64,000 nucleotides of DNA from Syntrophomonas sp. (GCA_016841245.1 JAENZN010000001.1:1-64000); one strand, 5' to 3'; positions 36,070 through 44,373 are shown, counted from the stretch's first letter. Translations and numbers: made by a program. Notes: generated by a model from the letters alone, not told the origin.

Positions 36070-36126
36070 TCATTATCACCCCCTTCTGCCGGAAAGCATT
36101 CGGGGGACCCCACGAACTTATGTTCT

Positions 36127-36154
36127 ATTATAACATTAATCCCATATTTTTACA
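36127..36154 (-). promoter_or_regulatory. Toxin promoter, copy 1
   Basis: On the minus strand TGTAAA (36154-36149), a 16-base spacer and TATAAT (36132-36127). The same -35, -10 and spacing are kept in copy 2. The start would fall near 36120, giving a leader of about 50 bases. Confidence 0.65.
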
Positions 36155-36241
36155 CCCAACCTGTTTTCCCCAAACAAATGGATTCCAGGCGCAGTTTGCA
36201 AGTCAAGAATAGTCCCTACCTGCACTGCAAGCTATATCCAG

Positions 36242-37444
36242 CTATACATGTCTCTTACGGGGATATGAATTACCAGCGTTGACTGACAGGGGTGTTTCCT
36301 GTACTGGTTTTTGGGTTTTATTAAAGGTCACATTGATTATTATTGCTGCTAGAGCCATAAGTACCATTACCAGTATTATTACTCCTACTTCTGCAATGCC
36401 CAGGTTCTTAAGAGTAACCATCCTAAATCCCTTGGCCATCCAACTGTAAGGCATTATTTTCCCTAGTGAACTAATTGGCTCATACATGTACGCCCAGGGC
36501 CAGGTATAGCCTGATAAAAAGAAAAGTGGGATCGACAGCAGCAATAAACAGCGAGTGATTTGCAGAGAATTATAGGCTTTTAAGGATATGAAGAAACCTG
36601 TAAAAGTAATGATAATATCATAAAGCAGTCCCAGAATAATAATCAGTAATACCCCGCCTTCGATTTTGACATGTATAAATTGAGCTGAAATCCACAGCAA
36701 AAGCGTATAGTTGAAAAAATTTATTATAAAATAGGGCAGACATTTACCCATAATAATCTGCTGAACAGAAAGGACAGAAGATAAATACTGGGACCAGGAA
36801 TGACGTTCCTTTTCCCTGCTGACAGTCAAACTAACCGATAAAAGACCTAGCTGATGCAGTATCATCATTACCAGACCCATGAACAGAAAATAGGTATAAT
36901 TTATATTGGGGTTATACCAGACAGTGATGTTGAAATCTACTGCATTGACGATGCTGCTGATCTCCACACTGCTTAGACCTTTCCCGGCCAGATAAGCAAC
37001 CGTATTTTCTGAATTGAATTGTTTTATTACCTCGATATTCTTTTTCTGAATATTATATCCCCATATTAAATTAGAACCATCATACACCGTGAGCACTTCC
37101 GTATGCCTGTGCAATGAGGTGTTTTTCTGCAGATCTTCCGGGATTACCACTCCGGAGCGAATTTCCCCCATCTGCATAGCTGTTTGAAGTTCTTCATAGG
37201 TATCTACATCTTCCACTATATTGAAGTATGGACTGTTGGCATAAGCGTTTTCAATCTCTCTGGATAATTCGGAATGATCCAGGTCAACTATAGCCATGGG
37301 TATATTGCTTAACAGTCCTGAAAAATATACTGCGCCAAAAAGAGTAACATAGGCTATCGGCGCCAGAAATACTACTACAAAAAGAATGGGGTCTTTTAGT
37401 ATATGAAGCACTTCATAATAAGCGATTTTAGTTATACTGCGCAT
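36242..37444 (-). CDS. ABC-2 type efflux permease
   Basis: The ATG at 37444 follows GAGAGGTGATTAGG; earlier codons overlap the upstream gene. The 400 residues have one N-terminal helix (ILFVVVFLAPIAYVTLFGAVY), a soluble extracytoplasmic domain of about 150 residues (IPMAIVDLDHSELSREI, VVIPEDLQKNTS) and about five C-terminal helices. This matches the YhhJ/YbhR-type ABC-2 permease. It pairs with the permease just upstream (5 bases away), so the two likely form a heterodimeric channel with the ATPase at 38585-39316. It probably exports a drug or lipid-like compound. Confidence 0.88.
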   Translation of the reverse strand: MRSITKIAYYEVLHILKDPILFVVVFLAPIAYVTLFGAVYFSGLLSNIPMAIVDLDHSELSREIENAYANSPYFNIVEDVDTYEELQTAMQMGEIRSGVVIPEDLQKNTSLHRHTEVLTVYDGSNLIWGYNIQKKNIEVIKQFNSENTVAYLAGKGLSSVEISSIVNAVDFNITVWYNPNINYTYFLFMGLVMMILHQLGLLSVSLTVSREKERHSWSQYLSSVLSVQQIIMGKCLPYFIINFFNYTLLLWISAQFIHVKIEGGVLLIIILGLLYDIIITFTGFFISLKAYNSLQITRCLLLLSIPLFFLSGYTWPWAYMYEPISSLGKIMPYSWMAKGFRMVTLKNLGIAEVGVIILVMVLMALAAIIINVTFNKTQKPVQETPLSVNAGNSYPRKRHV

Positions 37445-37449
37445 CCTAA

Positions 37450-38592
37450 TCACCTCTCCAACCAGCTTACGGCTATAATGCTTATTCCATAACACACTAG
37501 TGCTATAATCAGCATGGCCACGAAATAATAAGACAGCATATTAAATTCTGCGCCTTTAAAAACCATAAAGTTGTATCCCTGGAAAAACCAGGTCTGAGGA
37601 AGTATCCAGGCAGCTTTCTGAATAACTGCCGGCATCGCTTCCAACGGCCAGGTATAACCACATAAAACGAATGAGGGCAGTGCCACCATCATTCCCAACC
37701 TGCTTGAATCTACCGCGTTATTGGTCAGACTGGACATCATAGTTCCTATACTATGTATGGCTATAGAAAATACGAAGGTAAATAGTAATAATAGCCCAAA
37801 ATTACAGTGCAGCGGGAGTTTAAAGACTACAAAAGCGAGAAAATATACCGGCAGCACCAAGAGCATAAAAATTGTCAGGTGTACGATGGACTTGGAGCCA
37901 AATAAAGCCAACTTTGATATTCCTGATGCTTTAATCTGCAGCCAGCTGCTCATGCCAATTTCACCTATAACATTTACCGCAGCAGTTAAGGTACAGCACT
38001 GCTGCCAGATGTTTAAAGCTAAGGCCAGTATTAGAAAATACGCATAATTGAGTGTAGGATTATACCAGGCCTCCTGCCTGAACTCTATCGACTGATAGGC
38101 ATTTTGAGCCTCATCAAGAGTCATTCCCATTCCCACCAGGATTTTTATTCCGGTTTCTGCACTTATAGTTTGGGTAACTTCCATTATTGCACTGGAGGCG
38201 GGAGTAGCAAAGGTTATATTACTACCATCAATCACTGCCAGTATTCTGGTCTGCCTTTTCAGAGTTATATTTTTGCCATAACCTTCCGGAATCACGATTC
38301 CGACCACTATATCCCCATTTTCTATCATAGTTTCCATATCGCTATAATCCGCCGGATAGTCGGTTACTTTCAGGTTTTGAGCAGCTTCCAAGTCCTCTCT
38401 AAGTTCGCAGCTCTGACTACTGTGATCCAAATCTACTATGGCAGTGGGTATATCCTGGATAACCTGCATACGATACACGTAAGCAAATAGCAAGATCCCC
38501 AATATGGGGCCGAAGATTATTATGTTTCTAAGTGTCCGGTCACGCCATATGTACAAGCATTCACGCTTCATTATCAAAAAATATTTACGCAT
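37450..38592 (-). CDS. ABC-2 type efflux permease
   Basis: The 380 residues have the same layout as the downstream permease: an N-terminal helix (TLRNIIIFGPILGILLFAYVY), an extracytoplasmic domain (IPTAIVDLDHSSQSCELREDL, VGIVIPEGYGKNITLKRQT) and five to six C-terminal helices, with FVLCGYTWPLEAMP in common. It is a paralogous partner. Its ATG overlaps the stop of the ATPase gene by 8 bases (ATGCGTAA), so translation is coupled. Confidence 0.88.
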   Translation of the reverse strand: MRKYFLIMKRECLYIWRDRTLRNIIIFGPILGILLFAYVYRMQVIQDIPTAIVDLDHSSQSCELREDLEAAQNLKVTDYPADYSDMETMIENGDIVVGIVIPEGYGKNITLKRQTRILAVIDGSNITFATPASSAIMEVTQTISAETGIKILVGMGMTLDEAQNAYQSIEFRQEAWYNPTLNYAYFLILALALNIWQQCCTLTAAVNVIGEIGMSSWLQIKASGISKLALFGSKSIVHLTIFMLLVLPVYFLAFVVFKLPLHCNFGLLLLFTFVFSIAIHSIGTMMSSLTNNAVDSSRLGMMVALPSFVLCGYTWPLEAMPAVIQKAAWILPQTWFFQGYNFMVFKGAEFNMLSYYFVAMLIIALVCYGISIIAVSWLER

Positions 38593-39316
38593 AAGTGTTG
38601 CCCAACCTGTCTGCCATAGACCGGTCCAATTGGTTATATTTATCTCGGGCTTCTTCTGCGGTTAGAATACTTAACTGTCTGTTTTCCAGCCAGCCAACCC
38701 GGTCCATATATTCGCAAAATTCTATATTACTGAAACCGCATACCAGGGTTCCTCCCTGACTATTAAAGGTTTTTAAGCGGTTTACAATCAAATGGCGTGA
38801 ATATAAGTCAATATCTTTAATTACCTCGTCCAGTATCAGTAATTGCGGTGAATTAAGCATGGCACAGGCCAGAGATACCCGCTGGTAAATTCCGCCTTCC
38901 AGCATAATAATCGGTTCTTTAAGGTAGGGTTTAAGCTCAAAATCATCAACCACCCTTTCTATATCCTGCCTGGAGGCGTTTTTTAAGGCTGCTATAAGTT
39001 CAAAATTTTCTGCGGTTCTTAGATCTCTGAAGAGGCTGCGCTTCTGAGTAAGTAAACCAGTATGTTTCTTAAAACTCTGATCTTTACGCACGTTACATCC
39101 CAATACCTCAACCCTACCGGATTTAAAACGGTCTATTCCTGCCATGATATGCAGCAGACTAGTTTTTCCACTGCCTCGGTTGCCGTATATTCCCAGACAC
39201 TCATTTTTTGCTACTTCCAGATTCACATTATCCAGCACCACCTGTCGGGAAATAACCTGTACCAGATTATTAACTGAAATTACCCGTATTTCTTCCATTT
39301 CTTCATTTTGCTCCAT
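38585..39316 (-). CDS. ABC transporter ATPase with degenerate motifs
   Basis: The 243-residue nucleotide-binding subunit has Walker A (YGNRGSGKTSL, about 44-54), Q-loop (LLTQKRSLFRD), a signature reading LEGGIYQRVSLA and Walker B (LLILDEV). The signature has Glu in place of Ser (normally LSGG), and the switch region after Walker B reads CGFSNIEF with no clear His. ATP hydrolysis may therefore be impaired or differently controlled. It sits between the HlyD-like adaptor and the two ABC-2 permeases and should be their only ATPase. It starts 2 bases after the adaptor gene. Confidence 0.85.
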   Translation of the reverse strand: MEQNEEMEEIRVISVNNLVQVISRQVVLDNVNLEVAKNECLGIYGNRGSGKTSLLHIMAGIDRFKSGRVEVLGCNVRKDQSFKKHTGLLTQKRSLFRDLRTAENFELIAALKNASRQDIERVVDDFELKPYLKEPIIMLEGGIYQRVSLACAMLNSPQLLILDEVIKDIDLYSRHLIVNRLKTFNSQGGTLVCGFSNIEFCEYMDRVGWLENRQLSILTAEEARDKYNQLDRSMADRLGNTYA

Positions 39317-39318
39317 AA

Positions 39319-40386
39319 TTAGTTCCCCTCATTAATTATGTCAGCTGCAGCCGTCATACCGGTCTTTAAACGTAAATCGTCATTGGGTACATTGATTTTT
39401 ACTTCAAAACTTCGTATATCATGAGAATCCTGTTCACTGACAGCTTTCTTCACAGCAAACTGCCCGGCATCACTAATCCATACCACATTCCCGATAAATA
39501 CTTGATCGGGATAAGCATCTACGCTTATTTCTACTTCCTGTCCGAGTTTAACCAGGCCTATTTTCGTCTCATCCACAAAAACACTTACATAGGTATGCTT
39601 TAAATCACTTATCTCAAAAACAGGCGTACCTGCATTAAGCATTTCTCCTTCATCCAGCATTTTACCGGTAATATATCCGGAGATAGGCGCAGTAAGAATA
39701 GTATTATCAAGATAAGCCTGAGCCTCGGCAAGTGCTCCCTGCGCTTGTTTATATAGACCGGATGCCGCTGTACATTTTGATTTTGCCACCTCTACTGTCA
39801 ATCGGGCAGAACAGGCTTCATCATACTGGCCCTGAGCTGCCTCCAGATCATTCACAGCTGCATCATATGCATTCCGGGCTTGATCTAACTGCTGTTTTGA
39901 AACCGCTCCTCCGGTATAAAGTTCCTGTACCCGTTCCAACTGCTGACCGGCATCGGTAACGCCCACCTCAGCTTTGTCCACCATGGCCTGAGCCTGAGTT
40001 ATTGTCGCATCAATCTGCTGGCTGGTCAGAGGAACAGCCGTACCAGCCTGGTCAAGCTGCCCTTGAGCTGCCTCACAGGCTCCCTGGGCCTGCATTACCT
40101 TGGCCTCCAGTTCACGTTTATCAAGCACCGCCAGTTCCTGTCCCTTCTGTACTTCATCCCCTTCTTCCACCATAATGTTTTCAATCTTCCCCGCTACCTT
40201 AAAAGATGCCATGACCGTTCTGGCCTCTACCGTACCGGTAACGTTTAATCCATTCCTATCTGCTGCCAGCACTTGCTGATGCTTATAAAAATACCCAAGT
40301 ATTGATACGGTACCCGCAAGCATTGCCAGCATTAAAATAAGAATTACCATCTTTTTCCCTTTTCCTGGAATTGTTTGGTCTATCAT
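39319..40386 (-). CDS. HlyD/YbhG-like membrane fusion adaptor
   Basis: The 355 residues begin with an N-terminal membrane helix (MVILILMLAMLAGTVSILGYF), then a biotinyl-lipoyl-like half (VTGTVEARTVMASFKVAGKIENIMVEEGDEVQKGQ), a long coiled coil (about 90-215, Ala/Gln-rich), the second half (TILTAPISGYITGKML) and a beta-barrel ending KTGMTAAADI. This is the adaptor of YbhG/YhiI type ABC-2 efflux systems. In a Gram-positive cell it would extend from the membrane to the wall side. GGGGAGG precedes the ATG. It is preceded by tetR and a small palindrome. Confidence 0.9.
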   Translation of the reverse strand: MIDQTIPGKGKKMVILILMLAMLAGTVSILGYFYKHQQVLAADRNGLNVTGTVEARTVMASFKVAGKIENIMVEEGDEVQKGQELAVLDKRELEAKVMQAQGACEAAQGQLDQAGTAVPLTSQQIDATITQAQAMVDKAEVGVTDAGQQLERVQELYTGGAVSKQQLDQARNAYDAAVNDLEAAQGQYDEACSARLTVEVAKSKCTAASGLYKQAQGALAEAQAYLDNTILTAPISGYITGKMLDEGEMLNAGTPVFEISDLKHTYVSVFVDETKIGLVKLGQEVEISVDAYPDQVFIGNVVWISDAGQFAVKKAVSEQDSHDIRSFEVKINVPNDDLRLKTGMTAAADIINEGN

Positions 40387-40404
40387 GTTTAATACCTCCC
40401 CATG

Positions 40405-40436
40405 GATGACAGTGGGGACGGTTCCCTATTGTCATC
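40405..40436. repeat. Short palindrome, GACGGTTC family
   Basis: A nearly perfect hairpin: GATGACA with TGTCATC, inside TGGGGA with TCCCTA, and a CGGT loop. It contains the core GGGGACGGTTCCC, which ties it to the larger palindromes at 26971 and 34141. It lies between tetR and the adaptor gene, so it would be transcribed into the operon mRNA. Confidence 0.7.
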
Positions 40437-40469
40437 TCTTTCTTTAAATTACCAACCTTATTGACCCAT

Positions 40470-41099
40470 TTATTGTTTGGCATCCCGTAATGACTGATTG
40501 AGAAAAATACCGTTGCTGATAACCATTTTCACCAACTCCATTACCTTCTTAAGGTCTTCTTCCTCTTGTTCTTTATCCAGCAGACTGTAAGTAATGTCCC
40601 GGAATATATTTTCCAGCAAGCGGGCCAGTTGATATGGATCAACTTCTATAAGGGATTGATTTTTTATTCCTCTTGCCAAAACCTTAGTCATCATCTGAAG
40701 TTTTTCTTCCCTCATATCTAGCACATCTTGCTCCCATTCAGGCTGAATACCTGCATCCAGGCTCCGACGCAGCCAGGAAGAAAATATCTGGTGGTTAGCC
40801 TGGTAATAATTATAGTGGAGCAGCATGTAATTATATATTGCTTCCTGTATATCCGGGTTTTTCAAGCATTTTTCTTCTATTTCCTCACACAAGTGCTTTA
40901 CATCTACTGATACCAGATAAGCCAGAATATGATCTTTGTTCTCAAAATACTGATAGAGTGTCCCCTTCCCACATCCGGCCGCCTTTGCAATATCATCAAC
41001 GGTTACAGATTCGTAAGGCTTTTTAGACAGCAAACTATATGCTGCATCTGCAATAATCTGCTTTTTAAACTCCTTCTCCCTTTCCCTCATGGTAACCAT
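40470..41099 (-). CDS. TetR-family regulator of the ABC-2 operon
   Basis: The ATG at 41099 follows AGGAGG; the frame opens 13 codons earlier. The 209 residues have a TetR DNA-binding domain (IIADAAYSLLSKKPYESVTVDDIAKAAGCGKGTLYQYFENKDHIL, about 12-57) and a helical ligand domain. It stands first in the operon with the adaptor, ATPase and permeases and should repress it until an exported compound binds. No clear operator palindrome was found in the 100 bases upstream. Confidence 0.9.
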   Translation of the reverse strand: MVTMREREKEFKKQIIADAAYSLLSKKPYESVTVDDIAKAAGCGKGTLYQYFENKDHILAYLVSVDVKHLCEEIEEKCLKNPDIQEAIYNYMLLHYNYYQANHQIFSSWLRRSLDAGIQPEWEQDVLDMREEKLQMMTKVLARGIKNQSLIEVDPYQLARLLENIFRDITYSLLDKEQEEEDLKKVMELVKMVISNGIFLNQSLRDAKQ

Positions 41100-41194
41100 C
41101 ACGGCTCCTCCTGTCTGCTCAGTACTAACATTGACCACTCAGTTCTGTTAAAATACATTTTATTCCTATTCACATTCGCCTGTCAATATGTCTT

Positions 41195-41320
41195 TTAGAT
41201 GACCTCAGGAACGGGATTTCCTTGCCCGCCAAATAGTTCTTCTACATCAACATAATAATAGAACCGGCTTTGTTCCGGGAAGCGCCCCACGATACTTCGC
41301 ACTTTAATATTTTCGAGGTT
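41195..41320 (-). pseudogene. C-terminal gene remnant
   Basis: A frame ending in TAA at 41195 reads LENIKVRSIVGRFPEQ, then SRFYYYVDVEELFGGQG and NPVPEVI. This has the look of a real protein tail but no start codon with a ribosome binding site, and it decays into low-complexity sequence upstream of about 41320. I do not recognise the parent gene. The rest of the 41100-41670 gap contains the terminator at 41467 and AT-rich sequence. Confidence 0.35.
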
Positions 41321-41466
41321 GTGTAAGTGTATATGTATATGGTGATATATTTAAATTGATTCTTTTTGTAGGCGATGTATCATATAAAAATATAATTAAA
41401 ACCATCCTGCTTTTTTATATCTTAATTATTTCTCTCTCATGCTGGAATTCAATAACTTCATATAAT

Positions 41467-41500
41467 AAAAGCCTCTCCAGTTAAACACGGAGAGGCTTTT
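41467..41500. terminator. Bidirectional intrinsic terminator
   Basis: AAAAGCCTCTCC pairs perfectly with GGAGAGGCTTTT (12 bp, 10-base loop), with T/A runs on both sides. No intact gene ends at it now; it may belong to the degraded gene nearby. Confidence 0.7.
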
Positions 41501-41670
41501 TAACATGGGTTATAATTTATATCATTAGATGTTGCTAACCGAGCTCCTTGTTGTTACCCTGTCCTATGGAAATTTATTTAAATAATAGCTTTGCTGCTTC
41601 TTTCTCCCTGTTACAGGAGCAATTTGAAATGACTCTGTAGTGTTTGCAACTAGACTGTTATTGAAATTTA

Positions 41671-41699
41671 TTGAATTACTGTTCGCCTTATGATATAAA
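41671..41699 (+). promoter_or_regulatory. Antisense-RNA promoter, copy 2
   Basis: TTGAAT (41671-41676), a 17-base spacer and TATAAA (41694-41699). As in copy 1, the conserved GGATTCG segment begins 7 bases downstream (41707). Conservation of position despite changed sequence argues for use. Confidence 0.65.
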
Positions 41700-41706
41700 T
41701 AAATCA

Positions 41707-41796
41707 GGATTCGTGGGGCTGATCACCCCCAACAACGATTCCAGCAAAAATTATTTTGTGCTGATAGAGCTGCTATGTTAAATAGACAGCTCTACT
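41707..41796 (+). ncRNA. Predicted antisense (antitoxin) RNA, copy 2
   Basis: The first 44 nt (41707-41750) are identical to copy 1, then sequence diverges except for a hairpin at 41766-41793. There AGAGCTG-CTAT pairs with ATAG-CAGCTCT, whereas copy 1 has AGAGCTACC with GGTAGCTCT. The changes keep pairing, so structure is selected. The 3' end is estimated. Confidence 0.5.
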
Positions 41797-41860
41797 TCGT
41801 TATGAGAGCTAGAATGAATAATACCATGGCAATGAATAACAAAACCTCATATGTATTCAC
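41792..41860 (-). CDS. Holin-like type I toxin peptide, copy 2
   Basis: A 22-residue peptide starts at a GTG (41860) 8 bases after AAGGGGG. It reads M(V)NTYEVLLFIAM, then FILALITK. Compared with copy 1 it keeps NTYE and FILALI but differs at about half of the remaining helix positions, all conservative. The substitutions preserve a membrane helix, which indicates selection on the peptide. It lies just beyond lysA's terminator, in the same direction. Confidence 0.7.
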   Translation of the reverse strand: MNTYEVLLFIAMVLFILALITK

Positions 41861-41916
41861 TCACATTACCCCCTTCTGCTGAAACGCAGTCGGGGAACCC
41901 CACGAACCTATGTTCT

Positions 41917-41944
41917 ATTATAGCAATATTTACATATTTTTACA
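41917..41944 (-). promoter_or_regulatory. Toxin promoter, copy 2
   Basis: On the minus strand TGTAAA (41944-41939), a 16-base spacer and TATAAT (41922-41917), as in copy 1. The leader contains TTCGTGGGG (41906-41898), complementary to CCCCACGAA in the mRNA 3' end (41718-41710). Confidence 0.65.
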
Positions 41945-41989
41945 CACAGCATTTTTAGTCACCCAAACTGCATGAGCTCAAAAACAAAA

Positions 41990-42026
41990 AAGGCTCAACA
42001 GCCAGTATATCTGAATGTTGAGCCTT
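41990..42026 (-). terminator. lysA terminator
   Basis: On the minus strand AAGGCTCAACA and TGTTGAGCCTT form a perfect 11-bp stem, followed by TTTTGTTTTT. It lies 35 bases after the lysA stop and separates lysA from toxin copy 2. Confidence 0.85.
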
Positions 42027-42061
42027 ACTGGCAATATCCCCGGTTTACGGGTTATTCTGCT

Positions 42062-43354
42062 TTAAATCTTAAAAATCTCCGGATATTTGTTGATGAATTG
42101 ACTCTGCAGATCATCATCATAATCAAAGGTGGCGAAGTAATCCGCCGGGGTTTCTGCTCTGCGGATCAGTTCACTGGAGCCATCTTCTTTCAGGAGAATT
42201 TCTGCTGAACGCAGTTTGCCATTATAGTTATAACCCATCGCAAATCCATGGGCTCCCGTGTCATGTATAACCAGCAGGTCGCCAATATCGATCTTGGGCA
42301 GCATTCGATCAATGGCAAATTTATCGTTATTCTCACACAGGCCTCCGGTAACATCATATTCATGATCCAGGGCTTGGTCTTCTTTTCCCATAACCGTGAT
42401 ATGGTGATAGGCTCCATACATGGCCGGACGCATCAAGTTGGCAGCGCAGGCGTCCAAACCTATGTATTCCTTGTGAATATGTTTTTCATGTATTGCGGTA
42501 GTAACCAGACAACCGTAGGGACCTGCCATAAACCTTCCCAGCTCCGTGTATATGGCCACGTCATCCATACCGGCAGGGACAAGTATTTCCTCATAGATCT
42601 TACGAACCTCCTGAGCAATAGCAAATATATCAGCTGGGGTCTGCTCCGGGCGATAAGGTATGCCAACACCGCCTGAGAAGTTAATAAAGGCAATATGGGC
42701 ACCCGTTTCCTGGTTTAATTCAACCGCAGTTTCAAACAGTATTCTGGCCAGAGCAGGATAATAATGATTATCGGTGGTGTTGCTGGCTAAAAAGGCATGC
42801 AGACCAAAGTGCTTTACTCCTTTTTCCTGCAGCATCTTAAATCCTTCCGTCAGCTGGGGCCGGGTAAAACCATACTTTGCTTCCCCGGGGGTATCCATTA
42901 TTGCGTTATTAATAGTAAACTCACCGCCTGGATTATACCGGCAGCTGATGGTTTCTGGAATTCCAGCCACCTGATCCAAAAATTCAATGTGAGTTATATC
43001 ATCCAGATTGATGGCAGCGTTCAGCTTTCGGGCCAGAATAAAATCCTCCTTTGGAGTTACATTGGACGAGAACATAATTTCATCCCCACTGAACCCCACT
43101 GCATCAGAGATCATAAGTTCTGTATAAGATGAACAGTCTACGCCACAACCTTCTTCTTTTAATATCTTCAAGATAGTTGGATTAGGGGTGGCTTTAACTG
43201 CGAAATACTCTTTAAATCCTTTGTTCCAGGCAAAGGCCTGATGTAATCTGCGGGCGTTTTCTCTAATGCCCTTTTCATCATACAAATGAAACGGGGTAGG
43301 ATATTTTGAGGTAATCTCCTTTAATTGATCCAGGTTAACAAATGTTCTTTTCAT
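42062..43354 (-). CDS. lysA: Diaminopimelate decarboxylase-like enzyme
   Basis: The 430-residue PLP enzyme of the alanine racemase-fold decarboxylases binds PLP at K54 (EYFAVKATPNP). Other motifs are GCGVDCSSYTEL, FGLHAFLASNT, INFSGGVGIPY (phosphate-binding glycines), TELGRFMAGPYG and AGGLCENNDKFA-like VTGGLCENNDKF with the catalytic Cys. It likely makes lysine from meso-diaminopimelate; a related role such as carboxynorspermidine decarboxylation is less likely but not excluded. It is a single gene with its own terminator. Confidence 0.85.
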   Translation of the reverse strand: MKRTFVNLDQLKEITSKYPTPFHLYDEKGIRENARRLHQAFAWNKGFKEYFAVKATPNPTILKILKEEGCGVDCSSYTELMISDAVGFSGDEIMFSSNVTPKEDFILARKLNAAINLDDITHIEFLDQVAGIPETISCRYNPGGEFTINNAIMDTPGEAKYGFTRPQLTEGFKMLQEKGVKHFGLHAFLASNTTDNHYYPALARILFETAVELNQETGAHIAFINFSGGVGIPYRPEQTPADIFAIAQEVRKIYEEILVPAGMDDVAIYTELGRFMAGPYGCLVTTAIHEKHIHKEYIGLDACAANLMRPAMYGAYHHITVMGKEDQALDHEYDVTGGLCENNDKFAIDRMLPKIDIGDLLVIHDTGAHGFAMGYNYNGKLRSAEILLKEDGSSELIRRAETPADYFATFDYDDDLQSQFINKYPEIFKI

Positions 43355-43504
43355 AATCGACCTCCGTTTTCTGTTTCTGTTTAATTGATTAGACTAATCT
43401 CCTGCTAGATATTGTCTATAGCAATGGCACCATCGCCAGTACTGCCAAACGTTCGGAAAAAACCAACCTCTCGTCTAAGCATAATAGCACTCTGACTGCT
43501 GTAC

Positions 43505-44158
43505 TCACAGGTATTTTCTGGCTTCACGCACACTCAATGAATGCAGCGGATTACTGTCTATAAATTCTTTGACCCATTCTTTATCAGTTTTCGAGTATTC
43601 CCGGAGCGCCCAGCCAATAGCTTTGTTGATAAAAAACTCCCTGCTGCTGCTGTTCCCGATAATAATTGATGCGAGTAATTTTTTATCAGTCTTTTCCTTG
43701 TGTTTTAATTGAAAGAGGATAGCTGTTCTCACCAGCCATATATTGTCGCTATCAGTCCAGTTTAAAATATGACTCTGAACCAGTTCCGGCTCTTTTACAC
43801 ACAGTGTGCCGATGGGGTTGGCGGCCAGGCTGTCTACTGTATCCCACCACGATTTTTTCACAATCAAGTCTGTAAGTCTATCCATATCTGCCTTCGATAA
43901 GCTGCTTGTAAGAGCTATAAGATAATCCAGGGCTAAATATTGAAATTCACGTTCCGGCAAATCCCACAGTCTGAAAACAAACTCCCAATCGAGTAATTTT
44001 TCTTTCCTGGCTTGCCTTATGAAGCTCTTTTGAAGCTCGTTTCTCTTGGGCCTGGGTATACCCAGGAAGGAAAATTGATCTTTCATGTAAGCCGCCATTT
44101 TAGCAGCCCGCTCCAGGTCCTTATTCTCATAAAATGATAGTATTAATTCTTCCTGCAA
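43505..44158 (-). CDS. DNA alkylation repair protein, AlkD-like
   Basis: The 217 residues are all helical HEAT-like repeats as in AlkD: MAAYMKDQFSFLGIPRPKRNELQK, LWDLPEREFQYLALDYL, WWDTVDSLAANPIGTL, NIWLVRTAILFQLKHKEKTD and FFINKAIGWALREYSKTDKEWV. The WWDTVD and IGWALRE motifs hold the catalytic Asp and DNA-contact residues of the family. It removes alkylated bases (3-methyladenine, 7-methylguanine) from DNA. It stands alone between lysA and two genes of unknown function. Confidence 0.88.
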   Translation of the reverse strand: MQEELILSFYENKDLERAAKMAAYMKDQFSFLGIPRPKRNELQKSFIRQARKEKLLDWEFVFRLWDLPEREFQYLALDYLIALTSSLSKADMDRLTDLIVKKSWWDTVDSLAANPIGTLCVKEPELVQSHILNWTDSDNIWLVRTAILFQLKHKEKTDKKLLASIIIGNSSSREFFINKAIGWALREYSKTDKEWVKEFIDSNPLHSLSVREARKYL

Positions 44159-44373
44159 ACTTAAACACCCCGCTTGAAGTAAATTATAACATTTTTCGCC
44201 ATTAACAAAACTGCTGCCAGCATTTTATCATCAAATTCCGAAAGACCCCTCTGACAGCGGAGTGGCCTGGACCCAGACTTACAAGAACCTGCCTCTTGCA
44301 TACCTGCATACAATATATCTGACCAAAAAGCCAGGCCTAAACATACAAAAATCAACGTACCCAAATACCGGGT

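Noticed and set aside
44161-44364. 67-codon minus-strand frame after the AlkD-like gene's upstream side
   Set aside because: No ribosome binding site, odd Cys/Arg composition and no recognisable domain; treated as chance.
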